The position numbers and the translations under genes were made by a program. Positions 51,445 through 63,914 of a stretch of 64,000 nucleotides of DNA are shown here, in pieces. Below the pieces are notes generated by a model. The model had not been told where the DNA came from, ran no database searches, and saw only the letters and a program-made list of their open reading frames with translations. The stretch is taken from positions 930,001 to 994,000 of the forward strand of contig JADJKB010000021.1 in the NCBI GenBank assembly GCA_016706225.1. Reading direction: 5' to 3'. The first letter of the stretch is position 1; every line of letters begins with the position of its first letter. This DNA is from Myxococcales bacterium (GTDB lineage: Bacteria; Myxococcota_A; Polyangia; Polyangiales; Polyangiaceae).

Positions 51445-52434
51445 TCACAACAGCTTCGCACGGCGTGACACGAGCGCGATCAGCAAGACGATGCCGAAGA
51501 CCATGCCCCAGAACATGGCGTATCCGTACTGCCACTTGAGCTCGGGCAAGTGGTCGAAATTCATGCCGTACACACCGCACAAGAAGGTGAGGGGCAGGAA
51601 GATGACGCTGACCACCGTCAGCTTCTTCATCACCTCGTTGGTCCGGTGCTGGACCAGCGACATGTACAGGTTGAGCGAGTTCGAGAGCACGTCGCGATCG
51701 ACCAGCAAATCCTGCAACACCCGCTCGAGGGTCCCGACCATGTTTGCCAGAAACGGCTGGGTGGCCTCGCTGATGTAGAGGGACTTTCGCGTCGAGAGAT
51801 CGGTCAGCACGGCGCGGGCGGGCATGACCACCTTGCGGAAGTGAAGCAGGTCGGCGCCCAGCTCCGAGACACTGGCAAAGACCCGATCGTCCACCTCCTT
51901 CATCAGCTCGTTCTGCAGTTTTTCGACCCGTTCTTCGAAGCGTTTCTGTACGGCCAGGTAGTTGTCGGTCAGGTGATCCCAGATCTCGTACACCAGGAAG
52001 CTCGGGCTCTTGGCGAAGGCGATGAAGTCGTGGGAGTAGTCCTTTTTCAGGGCCTCCAGGAACACCACGGCGCCACGGTGAAGCGTGAACAGGAAGCGGT
52101 CGCTGATGATGCAGTCGACCCGCTCGAGATCGAAGTGTCGGCCGACGAGGCGGCAGCCGGAGATCACCAGATGAAGGTAGCCGTCATAACGCGCGGTTTG
52201 TGTCGCCGGCTCACGGGTCAAGGCGTCTTCGACGATCTCTTCGTTGAAAAGCCCGAGCTCGGCCAGGGCCGTGCGGGTTGCATCTGCGTCGCCAATGTCC
52301 ACGTCGATCCACACGTACTGGCCGGCCTCGATCGCGCCACGGACCTCGGATAGCTGCAGGAATCGCTCGACCTTCTTCTCGAAGTCGAACGCAACGACGC
52401 GCGTGGTGCTGCCCGCGGCGGGCTCTTCGGACAT
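51445..52434 (-). CDS. corA: CorA-family magnesium/cobalt transporter
   Basis: The 329-residue protein has a large N-terminal cytoplasmic domain with a long helix (AVQKRFEERVEKLQNELMKEVDDRV) and two C-terminal transmembrane segments. The selectivity motif GMN sits in VYGMNFDHLPEL between them. This matches pentameric CorA Mg2+ channels of the inner membrane. It is a single-gene unit. Confidence in family is very high; ion preference (Mg2+ or Co2+/Zn2+) is not determinable. Confidence 0.95.
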   Translation of the reverse strand: MSEEPAAGSTTRVVAFDFEKKVERFLQLSEVRGAIEAGQYVWIDVDIGDADATRTALAELGLFNEEIVEDALTREPATQTARYDGYLHLVISGCRLVGRHFDLERVDCIISDRFLFTLHRGAVVFLEALKKDYSHDFIAFAKSPSFLVYEIWDHLTDNYLAVQKRFEERVEKLQNELMKEVDDRVFASVSELGADLLHFRKVVMPARAVLTDLSTRKSLYISEATQPFLANMVGTLERVLQDLLVDRDVLSNSLNLYMSLVQHRTNEVMKKLTVVSVIFLPLTFLCGVYGMNFDHLPELKWQYGYAMFWGMVFGIVLLIALVSRRAKLL

Positions 52435-52546
52435 GCAGGCTCGCCGCGATCGTACGTCGGGACGTCAGGCGAACGCCAAAGAACGGCGAAGAAAGCCGGC
52501 CTCGGCTTTCCCCCTCGGCACATTCGGCGCTACCTTTGGACCGACC

Positions 52547-54763
52547 ATGGTTTGGCGGGCGCCCTCGATTCGACGTGCGGTGAGCTTGGTTGCCTCCGCG
52601 ATCGTTGCTGCGCTCACGGCCGCGTCGTGCTCACTCAGCCAGGATCTGGACTCCCTGAAGTCTGGCTCGGCCGACGCTGGCACGTCCGACAGCGGCAAGC
52701 CGGACGGCGACGCGGCTATCTGCGTTCCGGACCCCGGAGTGTGCGTGGCCTCCGGCGCGGAGTGCGGCAAGTACGACGACGGCAAGTGCCCGCTCGATTG
52801 TGGCGCGTGTCCGCCAGGGCTCAGCTGCGGCGGCGGCGGCAAGGCCAATCGCTGCGGCTGCAAACCAACCACCTGTGCGGACAGTGGTCGACAGTGCGGC
52901 ATTGCTTCGGACGGGTGCGGCGGCACCCTGTCGTGTGGGGAGTGCACGGGTAGCCTGCTCTGCTCTGACAAAGGCCAATGCGTGACCTGCACCGAGGGCG
53001 CTGCCTGCTCACCTTCCAAGCTCTGCGTCACCTCGAGCATGGACTGCAGCGGAGCCCCGAAGTGCGTCGACGACGGATTCATCAGTGAGGGTAAGGCGTG
53101 CGGTCCCGGCCTCACCTGCAACGGCAAGGGCAACTGCGTCTGCACCCCCAAGACCTGCCAAGAGGCGGGTGTCGAGTGTGGTGCACCGAACGACGGTTGT
53201 GGCGGCAACCTCGACTGCGGCGGTTGCCCGTCGGGGCAGATCTGCGGGACGAGCGGCACGTGTGGCGCTTGCAGCGAAGGCGACCCGTGCGCCGCCTCGA
53301 GCCCCTGCAAGACCGCGAGCATGACTTGTGCGGGCGGTGAAGCGAAATGCGCCGACACCGGCAACGCAGCGGCCGGCACGAGCTGCGGCGCGGGGCAAGC
53401 GTGCGACGGGGCAGGCGCGTGTGCTTGCAAGCCGAAGACCTGCGCCGAGCTCGGCAAGGCTTGCGGTACCTTCAAGGACGACTGCGGCAACGACCTCGCC
53501 TGTGGCACGTGCCCGAGTGGGAAGGTCTGCGGCACCGACGGCCAGTGCGCTGCTTGTGTGCAGGGTGCAAGCTGCGCCGCGTCGGCGGTTTGTCACACCG
53601 CCAGCGTCGACTGCTCGGGCGGAGCGCCCAAGTGCAACGACACCGGGTTCACCGCTGCGGGTGTGTCTTGTGGACAGGGACAGGTCTGCAACGGCCAGGG
53701 AGCGTGTGTCGCTTGCGCCCAGGGCCAGAGCTGCGCGCCGAGCACGGCCTGCAAGACGGGATCGACGGACTGCTCGACGGGCGCGTCGGTCTGCCTGGTG
53801 ACCGGGAGCCTGGCGGCCGGCACCGCCTGTGGCGCCGGCAAGGTGTGTGACGCCGGCGGCTCCTGCATCACATGCACGGATGGTGCTTCTTGCACGCCCT
53901 CACAGCTGTGCAAGACCGGAACGTTGACCTGCTCTTCGGGCAGTCCGGTGTGCAGCGCGGCAGGCAATGCTCAAAGCGGGACGGGCTGCGGCACCGGCAA
54001 GGTCTGTTATGCCGGGTCGTGCAGCAACTGCGCCGGCGGCAGCTCGTGTGTGCCGTCCAACCCGTGCAAGAACGGCGCGCTCGATTGCTCGAGCGGGCAG
54101 GGCGTGTGCAACGCAACGACCAACGTGGCCTCGGGCACGTCCTGCGGCTCGGGCATGGTGTGCAACGGCGGGACGTGTCAGGCGTGTAGCGAAGGCGGCG
54201 GCTGCACTCCGTCGAACCCTTGCAAGAACGGCTCAGTCAGCTGCAGTAGCGGCAGCTCCGTGTGCAACGCGACCACCAATGTGCAGAACGGCACGAGCTG
54301 TGGCTCGAACCTGGTTTGTTACAATGGTAACTGCAACGCCTGCCAGACCGGCGCCAGCTGCTCAGCGTCGAACGCCTGCATGAATGGTGTGACCCAGTGC
54401 AGTACCGGTCAGGCCGTATGCGCCACGTCTTCGCCCAAATCGAACGGCAGCGCCTGCACCGGCGCGGGCTGCACGGGTGGTTTCGTGTTCGGGTGCGACG
54501 GCAACGGCACGTGTGTGGCCGGCGACGAGTGGCAGTTCAGCTCCAACGCGGGCTACTGCATTGCGACCGTCTACTATTGTCCAGGCACACCCCAGCCGGG
54601 CCTCCCGCCGAGCAGCGGCGGCTACGCTCAGCTCGCGGTGCCGGCCGGTTGCGACTACTCGGGCTGCCCCACGGCGGACTCGTGCCAGCGGAACTTCTGC
54701 ATGCCATGTCCGGTCGGCGGCTGCGCATTCTGTCCGACCTGGCCGACGCCCATCTTCAACTGA
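52547..54763 (+). CDS. Long Cys-repeat lipoprotein
   Basis: The 738-residue protein starts at the ATG at 52547 with a signal and lipobox (AALTAASC). The body is built of two kinds of Cys-rich modules. Type A (about 43 residues, CxPxTCxxxGxxCGxxxDxCGxxLxCGxC) occurs three times plus a partial copy. Type B (about 44-50 residues, GxxCxxSxxCKTGSxDCSxGxxxCxxxGxxxxGTxCGxGxxC) occurs eight times, the last copies degenerate. The first half alternates A and B; the second half is B only. The modules presumably form disulfide-linked units exposed on the cell surface. No catalytic motif is visible. Confidence 0.75.
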   Translation: MVWRAPSIRRAVSLVASAIVAALTAASCSLSQDLDSLKSGSADAGTSDSGKPDGDAAICVPDPGVCVASGAECGKYDDGKCPLDCGACPPGLSCGGGGKANRCGCKPTTCADSGRQCGIASDGCGGTLSCGECTGSLLCSDKGQCVTCTEGAACSPSKLCVTSSMDCSGAPKCVDDGFISEGKACGPGLTCNGKGNCVCTPKTCQEAGVECGAPNDGCGGNLDCGGCPSGQICGTSGTCGACSEGDPCAASSPCKTASMTCAGGEAKCADTGNAAAGTSCGAGQACDGAGACACKPKTCAELGKACGTFKDDCGNDLACGTCPSGKVCGTDGQCAACVQGASCAASAVCHTASVDCSGGAPKCNDTGFTAAGVSCGQGQVCNGQGACVACAQGQSCAPSTACKTGSTDCSTGASVCLVTGSLAAGTACGAGKVCDAGGSCITCTDGASCTPSQLCKTGTLTCSSGSPVCSAAGNAQSGTGCGTGKVCYAGSCSNCAGGSSCVPSNPCKNGALDCSSGQGVCNATTNVASGTSCGSGMVCNGGTCQACSEGGGCTPSNPCKNGSVSCSSGSSVCNATTNVQNGTSCGSNLVCYNGNCNACQTGASCSASNACMNGVTQCSTGQAVCATSSPKSNGSACTGAGCTGGFVFGCDGNGTCVAGDEWQFSSNAGYCIATVYYCPGTPQPGLPPSSGGYAQLAVPAGCDYSGCPTADSCQRNFCMPCPVGGCAFCPTWPTPIFN

Positions 54764-54782
54764 GCGCGGCCCGCCCCGAGCG

Positions 54783-55484
54783 TCAGCGAGCCCGACGCCC
54801 TTTGGGCTCCCGGGCGTGCACTCGCAGGTAACCCTGACTGACGAAATCGAAGACCTGCTGCGAGAGCACCTCGGCGCTCTCCTCCGCCAAGCCCAGCGTC
54901 ACGGCTTGGTACAGCAGCTCCTTCAGCGCGCCGATGGTCAGGTAGGCGATCACCCGCGGCTCACCGTCCGCGACGATGCCCAGCTTCTGACCCTCGCGCA
55001 GGCTGTCGGTCAGGAGCTGGACCACAGCGTCGTAGAAGGTCGAGAGCTTGCGGTCGAAGGCCGGGTCTACGCCCTGCGCATCAGAGAGCAGGATCTTGGT
55101 CATGGCGCGATCCGCCAGACACATGCCGATGATGCCGCGAACGTTGGCGCGCGCCTGCTCGGCCACCGGCGCTGCGCCCGGCGCTACGTCGATGCGATTG
55201 ATCGCCATCGTGAGCGAGGTGAAGAACCGATCCATGAGGTCGGAGAACACCGAGCGCTTGTCCTCGAAGTAGAGGTAGAAGGTACCGCGGGCGACGCCGG
55301 TCTCGGCCACGATGTCGTCAATGGTCGCCTGATGGTAGCCCCGCTTGGCGAACACATCGCGAGCGGCCGCCAGGATGTGCGAGCGGCGCTCGGCCTTGGA
55401 CGCCGCCACCCTGCGTTTGCCGCGACCCCGCGCTCTTTCCGACGCTGGCGATTTGGTCTTCGCGCGGGCCACGGCGGAGACCAT
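54783..55484 (-). CDS. TetR/AcrR-family transcriptional regulator
   Basis: The 233-residue repressor has a basic N-terminal extension and a TetR DNA-binding domain (ILAAARDVFAKRGYHQATIDDIVAETGVARGTFYLYFEDKRSVFSDLMDRF, here given by its blocks FAKRGYHQATIDDI and ARGTFYLYFEDK). A helical ligand-binding domain follows. I place the start at the ATG at 55484, which keeps the extension short; a much longer open frame upstream is a shadow of the lipoprotein gene. An inverted repeat overlaps its start codon. The palindromes before the dehydratase-activase operon are possible targets. Confidence 0.9.
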   Translation of the reverse strand: MVSAVARAKTKSPASERARGRGKRRVAASKAERRSHILAAARDVFAKRGYHQATIDDIVAETGVARGTFYLYFEDKRSVFSDLMDRFFTSLTMAINRIDVAPGAAPVAEQARANVRGIIGMCLADRAMTKILLSDAQGVDPAFDRKLSTFYDAVVQLLTDSLREGQKLGIVADGEPRVIAYLTIGALKELLYQAVTLGLAEESAEVLSQQVFDFVSQGYLRVHAREPKGRRAR

Positions 55485-55492
55485 ACGTGGTC
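55479..55492. promoter_or_regulatory. Inverted repeat over the tetR start, candidate autoregulatory site
   Basis: GACCA and TGGTC form perfect arms around TACG. The site overlaps the start codon of the TetR gene, a common position for autorepression, but the arms are only 5 bp. Confidence 0.35.
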
Positions 55493-55515
55493 GGACCCTG
55501 GCGTGTAAACGCGGG

Positions 55516-56346
55516 TCAGTTCTTGGTGAAACAAACCGTGGCGCCAGCGCGACACTTGCCCGTGTCGGTGTCGCAGAAGCCGACACACTCCTCGAAGCTC
55601 GAGCACGGCTCGCCGCTGGCCTTCTTCGCCACGCACTGCTTGGCCGGTGTGCAGTAAGCGCTCTCGATACAAGCGACCGAGTCGCAGCTGCCGCCGACGG
55701 GGGTGAGCGCAACACAAGTCCCGGATGCCCCCGAGGTAGACTGGCAGGTCGCATCTTTCACACAGCTCGAGAAGCCGGCACACGGCGCTCCGAGAGCGGC
55801 TCTCGCTTTGCAGGTGTCCACGTCGCAATACAGCGCCGGATCGTCTTCGCATACGAAGTACTCGGTCGCAGTGCTCCCCTTGGAGCCGCAGGGTTGACCT
55901 ACCGCGGGGACCGGCTCGACCTTGCAGGTGCCCGAGCCACTTCCGGACGAGTAGTGGCAGCTGACACCCCCCTCCGCGGGAGTGGCGCAGTCGGAGCTCG
56001 AGTCGCAGCCCGAGCCGGGAGCGGACGAGCCGGCGAACACCGCGTCGCACGCCTTCGGCTCCGGCTCTTCGCAGCTCCAGCTCTGGAGCGCGGCAAGACA
56101 TTCATCGGCCGCGGCCTGGTTGAGCTTCGAGCCCTGGGCGGCCGATGCAAAACTGATGAACTGCCTGCAAGCTCCCTCGTCGTTGTCGTCGCCAGCGGCT
56201 TTGCAGCACGGGGTCAGCCGCGGACACAGGAGCTCTCCATAACGAGCGGCGAAATCCTGAGCCGGTGTCTTGTCGTCGGAGCCGCAGGCAAGAAGCAGCG
56301 AGCAAGCGAGCAGCAGGGAACCACCGAGCTTCGTCGTACGCGACAT
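55516..56346 (-). CDS. Cys-rich lipoprotein
   Basis: The 276-residue protein has a lipoprotein signal (LLLACSLLLAC). A helical N-terminal domain with paired Cys (ELLCPRLTPCCKAAG) is followed by a long region with many Cys, in a pattern of GxxC...C...C repeats (SSDCATPAEGGVSC, CKVEPVPAVGQPC, CAGFSSCVKDATCQ, FEECVGFCDTDTGKC). The start at 56346 follows from the signal peptide; the upstream open frame is a shadow. Function unknown; probably a disulfide-rich surface protein. Confidence 0.72.
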   Translation of the reverse strand: MSRTTKLGGSLLLACSLLLACGSDDKTPAQDFAARYGELLCPRLTPCCKAAGDDNDEGACRQFISFASAAQGSKLNQAAADECLAALQSWSCEEPEPKACDAVFAGSSAPGSGCDSSSDCATPAEGGVSCHYSSGSGSGTCKVEPVPAVGQPCGSKGSTATEYFVCEDDPALYCDVDTCKARAALGAPCAGFSSCVKDATCQSTSGASGTCVALTPVGGSCDSVACIESAYCTPAKQCVAKKASGEPCSSFEECVGFCDTDTGKCRAGATVCFTKN

Positions 56347-56402
56347 TCGCGGGACTCTAGCAGCCCCCCTCGGGCCCCTGTGGCGGGGGGTGGACTGCCG
56401 AG

Positions 56403-56416
56403 TGACACGGACGTCA
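56403..56416. promoter_or_regulatory. TGAC-N6-GTCA palindrome (first copy)
   Basis: TGAC and GTCA flank ACGGAC, 57 bp upstream of the Cys-rich lipoprotein start (minus strand). The architecture matches the perfect palindrome at 56563-56580. Confidence 0.4.
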
Positions 56417-56562
56417 GCATGCTCCGAGCGGGAGCAGCGACGCGGCGCGGCCGGGTCACCCGAAGCCTCCCGGCCGGAGAACTGGGCCAAATCACCCGCC
56501 AAGCGTCGGGTCGGGGGGGGCTTCGCTCAATGCCTGCTTGCCCTCATGGTCCCGATCCGTAC

Positions 56563-56580
56563 ACTGACGCCGGCGTCAGT
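56563..56580. promoter_or_regulatory. Perfect 18-bp palindrome before the dehydratase-activase operon
   Basis: ACTGACGCCGGCGTCAGT is a perfect palindrome ending 43 bp before the ATG at 56624. It contains TGAC-N6-GTCA, the spacing of many TetR-family operators. The nearby TetR gene is the obvious candidate regulator. Confidence 0.6.
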
Positions 56581-56623
56581 TCAGCAGGGGCTGGGTACAA
56601 GGCGCGCTTCACGAGGGCGAAAC

Positions 56624-60253
<3,630 letters not shown>

Positions 60254-60296
60254 ACGCCCGCCACACAGACCAACAGGAAGAGACCAGGAGAACCGC

Positions 60297-62177
60297 ATGA
60301 CTCAGTCCGTATCGTTCGACCCCCCGAAGAAGCGCCTTCCTCTCGCCGACGTGGACGTGGACGCGGAGCTCCGTCAATTCGAGGCCGACGAGCGTGCGCG
60401 CCTCGGCCTAGAGGACCGCGAGCGCTGGGTGGAGGACATGGCCAACTTGGGTTTCACCAAGAGCGAGCGCGCGAACGTGACGTTGCTCGTGGGTGGCCTG
60501 ACCATGGCCCACGATTATTTCGTGGAGGCGGCGCTGAAACGGGTCGGCTATTCGGTGCTCGCCCTCGACGCTCCGGACAACGATGCGCTGCGCTACGGCA
60601 AAGAGTTCGGCAACCGCGGCCAGTGTAACCCGACGTATTTCACCGTCGGCAACCTGGTGAAGTTCCTGGTTCACTTGCGCGACGACAAGGGCATGAGCCC
60701 TCAAGAGATCATCTCGAAGTTCGTGTTCTTGACCGCTGGGGCGTGTGGGCCGTGCCGCTTCGGCATGTACGTCACCGAGTACCGCAAAGCGCTCCGCGAC
60801 GCGGGCTTCGACGGCTTCCGCGTGATGTTGTTCCAGCAGCAGGGCGGGCTCTCCCAGGCGACGGGCGAGGAGAGCGGGCTCGAGCTGAACCCGAAGTTCT
60901 TCCTGGCCTTGGTCAAGGCGATCCTCGCGGGTGATGTGTTGAACGCCGTCGGTTACCGAATTCGTCCATACGAGGTCGAGGCCGGTGCCACCGATCGCGC
61001 CATCGACGAGGCAAAACGCATCTGTCACGAGGCGCTCTCGAACGGCAAGAGCATCCTCGGCGCGCTGTACCGCTCGCGAAAGGTGCTGGAGCAGGTCGAG
61101 GTCGATCGCACCATGATCAAACCCCGCGTGGCCATCATCGGGGAATTCTGGGCGATGACGACCGAGGGCGACGGCAACTACCAGTTGCAGCGCTTCCTCG
61201 AGAAAGAGGGGGCCGAGGTCGACATCCAGCTGGTCACCGCCTGGCTGCTCTACAACATCTGGGAGGTCACCTGGGACACCGAGAATCGCGCCGAGCTGCG
61301 CGCCGACGACGGCGGGCGATTTGGCCACAAGGGTCTCGGAGAATACGGCGTGGCCAAGCGCAAGGCAGCGCTCTGGGCAGCTGACAAGGGGCTGCGTGTC
61401 GTGTTCCAGACCTACGCGTGGTTCGGTGGTCTTCACGGCTACCACCTGCCGAACATGGCCGACGTCGCCGACGCCGCCATGCCGCACTACAACAACGATC
61501 TGCGGGGCGGCGAAGGCCACATGGAGGTCGGCAAGCTCATCTTGAACGTGGTCAAACAGAAGGCGACCATGACGCTCAGCGTGAAGCCGTTTGGTTGTAT
61601 GCCGTCGGGCAGCGTGAGCGACGGCGTGCAGTCCTTGATCACCGAGAAGTACCCGGGAACGATCTTCTGTGCGGTCGAGACCAGCGGCGACGGCGCGGTG
61701 AACTTCTACTCGCGCGTACAGATGTACCTGTTCAAGGCGCGCCAGGCGGCAGAGGCGGAAGTTCTGGCAGCCCTCGCCTCGACCGGGCGTGATCTCGAAA
61801 CGACGCGCGCTTACCTCCGAGCGCACCCCCGGCTCGCGTCGTCCTTGCACCGCGCGCCCCACGCCGGCGGCTGCACTACGACGGATCTCGTGAAAGAGGC
61901 GGCGCACCTGGCCGCGACTCCGCTCTGGCGCCGCAGCGCCACCAGTCTGAGCAAGAACGCGGCGCTCGCGGGCCGTGGCCTGCTTGGGGCCGCGAAGGCA
62001 GCTCCAAGGGCGCTCACCCTCGCCGCCCGCGCGAGCCTCGAGCTCCGGGACATCGCCAAGGAGAACGGGCCGGCGGTCGTCGACGAGACCTTCGCCAAGG
62101 CCAAGGCGCGTTTGATCGAGGTCGCGTTTGGGCTGAAATCGGACCCGGCTTCGCAGGTCGCCGCCGCGGCGGGCTGA
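60297..62177 (+). CDS. Partner of the activase: 2-hydroxyacyl-CoA dehydratase D-component-like protein
   Basis: The 626-residue protein lies 43 bp after the activase gene, with AGGAG six bases before the ATG at 60297. Conserved Cys lie in NRGQCNPTYFTVGN (about 109), TAGACGPCRFGMYVTEYR (about 150-153) and KPFGCMPSGSVSDG (about 433). The blocks fit the COG3581-type proteins related to 2-hydroxyglutaryl-CoA dehydratase subunits. The Cys could hold an iron-sulfur cluster. A helical, Ala/Arg-rich C-terminal extension (about residues 500-626) looks additional. The pair probably forms one oxygen-sensitive system. Confidence 0.82.
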   Translation: MTQSVSFDPPKKRLPLADVDVDAELRQFEADERARLGLEDRERWVEDMANLGFTKSERANVTLLVGGLTMAHDYFVEAALKRVGYSVLALDAPDNDALRYGKEFGNRGQCNPTYFTVGNLVKFLVHLRDDKGMSPQEIISKFVFLTAGACGPCRFGMYVTEYRKALRDAGFDGFRVMLFQQQGGLSQATGEESGLELNPKFFLALVKAILAGDVLNAVGYRIRPYEVEAGATDRAIDEAKRICHEALSNGKSILGALYRSRKVLEQVEVDRTMIKPRVAIIGEFWAMTTEGDGNYQLQRFLEKEGAEVDIQLVTAWLLYNIWEVTWDTENRAELRADDGGRFGHKGLGEYGVAKRKAALWAADKGLRVVFQTYAWFGGLHGYHLPNMADVADAAMPHYNNDLRGGEGHMEVGKLILNVVKQKATMTLSVKPFGCMPSGSVSDGVQSLITEKYPGTIFCAVETSGDGAVNFYSRVQMYLFKARQAAEAEVLAALASTGRDLETTRAYLRAHPRLASSLHRAPHAGGCTTTDLVKEAAHLAATPLWRRSATSLSKNAALAGRGLLGAAKAAPRALTLAARASLELRDIAKENGPAVVDETFAKAKARLIEVAFGLKSDPASQVAAAAG

Positions 62178-62229
62178 GCCCGGCACCAACTCGACCGCGC
62201 GTGAGGGCGGGTGGTATGCTTCGGCCAGC

Positions 62230-63432
62230 ATGCCGGCGCCCTCCCCGCTTCGCCTTCGCGTGTGGTTCGTCGTGGGCGCCCTCGCGGCCACCGGCTGCCT
62301 GAAATCCCTGGACGAAGCCCGGATCGACGAGAAGAAGGACGGCAGCGCAGGCGGCGGAGTTGCCGGCGGCGGCGCGGGGGGCGCGAGCGGCAGCGGCGGC
62401 ACCAGCGCGACCGGCGGCAGCGGCGGCACCGGCGCGACCGGTGGCAGCGGCGGCGCCGGCGGCAGCGCCGGGACCGTGCCCTACGATCCCACGAAGTTCC
62501 CCGTCACCAAGCTGTGGGCGGGCACAGCCCCCATCGTCTTCGGTGTGGACGAGACGGACGTCTTCCACTCGGTCGCGGGTGTCGCGAGTTCCGCGCTGAC
62601 GCGGACACCGGTAGCCGGAGGCACCCCCGAGACGCTGCCCCCCACCCTGGAGAAGCCGGGTGCCATCGCCGTGCCGTCGACGTCGACGTTTCTCTTTGCG
62701 GTCGGCGGCCGCAACTCCGGCGCCGGAGGCAGCTTGGTCCGGACTACCAAGGCCGGCGGAGTCAAAGACGAGATCACGATCCCGAGCGCGAGCTTGCTCG
62801 CTGCGCGTGGCCTGTACGTGGCGACCGACGGTTTTGCCTATGTCACCTTCGATACCGACGCGACGCACAGCGTGGGGGTCGCACGGTTTGGGCTGGCCTC
62901 GGGCGTGCAGACCGGAACGGCGATCTTCACCGGTACGGGCAGCGAGACCGGAGGCGCCGTGGTGGCCAGCGGTAGCTGCGTGTATTTCGTGGCGTCCGGC
63001 GGGATTTGGGTGATGCCGACCGGAGGCGGCTCCCGCAAGAGCGCACTCTCGAACGCAGTGACCGACGCCATTGGCCTTGCGGCCGACGCAGCCAACTTCT
63101 ACTTCACGCGGGGCGATGGCAGCGTTTGGGCCCGAACGCTCTCGGGCACGACGTGTGACGGGACCGGGAGCGCGGAGAAACAACTGGCCAGCGGCTTCGT
63201 CAACATCGGTCCGATCATTCGCTTCAAGTCCGCTCCGCTCGTGGCCTGGACGGCGCGTGGAGACGACGCCCAGGGCTTCGAAGGCGGCGGCGTGTTCATC
63301 GTCTCGCCCGGCGGCGGAGCCGTCACCCAGATCGGTCCCAAGGAGTCCGGACCCGAGTCCCTCGCGGACGGTCCCTACGACGTCGTTTTTTCCACCAGCA
63401 CCGGCGAGCTGCGCAAGGTGCCCAAGCCTTAG
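62230..63432 (+). CDS. Lipoprotein with Gly/Ser linker and beta-propeller-like domain
   Basis: The 400-residue protein has a signal with lipobox (VGALAATGC) and a long Gly/Ser/Thr-rich linker (about residues 37-83). Roughly 310 residues follow with repeating beta-strand elements (LWAGTAPIVFGVDETDVFHS, GGRNSGAGGSLVRTTKAGG, VYFVASGGIWVMPTGGG, FYFTRGDGSVWARTLSG), as in propeller-type surface lipoproteins. No catalytic motif is visible. It is the next plus-strand gene after the dehydratase pair, but probably not functionally linked. Confidence 0.72.
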   Translation: MPAPSPLRLRVWFVVGALAATGCLKSLDEARIDEKKDGSAGGGVAGGGAGGASGSGGTSATGGSGGTGATGGSGGAGGSAGTVPYDPTKFPVTKLWAGTAPIVFGVDETDVFHSVAGVASSALTRTPVAGGTPETLPPTLEKPGAIAVPSTSTFLFAVGGRNSGAGGSLVRTTKAGGVKDEITIPSASLLAARGLYVATDGFAYVTFDTDATHSVGVARFGLASGVQTGTAIFTGTGSETGGAVVASGSCVYFVASGGIWVMPTGGGSRKSALSNAVTDAIGLAADAANFYFTRGDGSVWARTLSGTTCDGTGSAEKQLASGFVNIGPIIRFKSAPLVAWTARGDDAQGFEGGGVFIVSPGGGAVTQIGPKESGPESLADGPYDVVFSTSTGELRKVPKP

Positions 63433-63451
63433 CCAATCTCTCCCGCGCCGC

Positions 63452-63862
63452 TCACTGGGCGGCGGGCTTGAAGACCCACGCTCCGCCGTTCGTGGCGCTC
63501 GAACCGTTGCCCCAGGTGCCGGAGATCTTTCCGTCGTCCTTCTTGGCGAGCTTGGCTTTGCCGCTGGCGCCCGGCTCGTCCCAGTCGCACTCCAGCTCCT
63601 TCTCGCCCACGACCTTGCAGTCCATTGAGCCGCTCTTGCCGGCGTAGAGGCAGTTCACGTTGCGCTTGACCTGGGTGCACTTCGCCTTGCCCCAGTTCGA
63701 GATGTAGGTCCCCCGGAAGTCTTCGATCTTCTCTTCGGGGGCGGTCGGAGCGGGCGGCGGTAGTGGCGCCTCTGCCGTCACCGCCGGGGGTGGAGGAGGA
63801 TCTTTCTTGCAGGCGAGAAGCGCGGAAAAGACCAGCACTGAACCAAGCCACTTCATCCGCAT
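63452..63862 (-). CDS. Small lipoprotein
   Basis: The 136-residue protein starts at the ATG at 63862, six bases after AGGAG; the ATG at 63856 is an alternative. A lipobox (FSALLAC) is followed by a Pro-rich spacer (residues about 22-45) and a small beta-rich domain with four Cys (KAKCTQVKRNVNCLYAG, MDCKVVGEKELECDWDE). The domain ends in ISGTWGNG...WVFKP, which resembles small solute-binding or inhibitor folds but is not identified. Confidence 0.7.
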   Translation of the reverse strand: MRMKWLGSVLVFSALLACKKDPPPPPAVTAEAPLPPPAPTAPEEKIEDFRGTYISNWGKAKCTQVKRNVNCLYAGKSGSMDCKVVGEKELECDWDEPGASGKAKLAKKDDGKISGTWGNGSSATNGGAWVFKPAAQ

Positions 63863-63914
63863 TTTCGTCTCCTGGAACGACGGGAGTCTCGGGCAGAGAC
63901 CGCGACGGGTCAAG

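Noticed and set aside
60408..62429. 673-codon open frame opposite the dehydratase-like gene
   Set aside because: The plus strand has conserved Cys motifs and a good ribosome site; the minus frame is a shadow.
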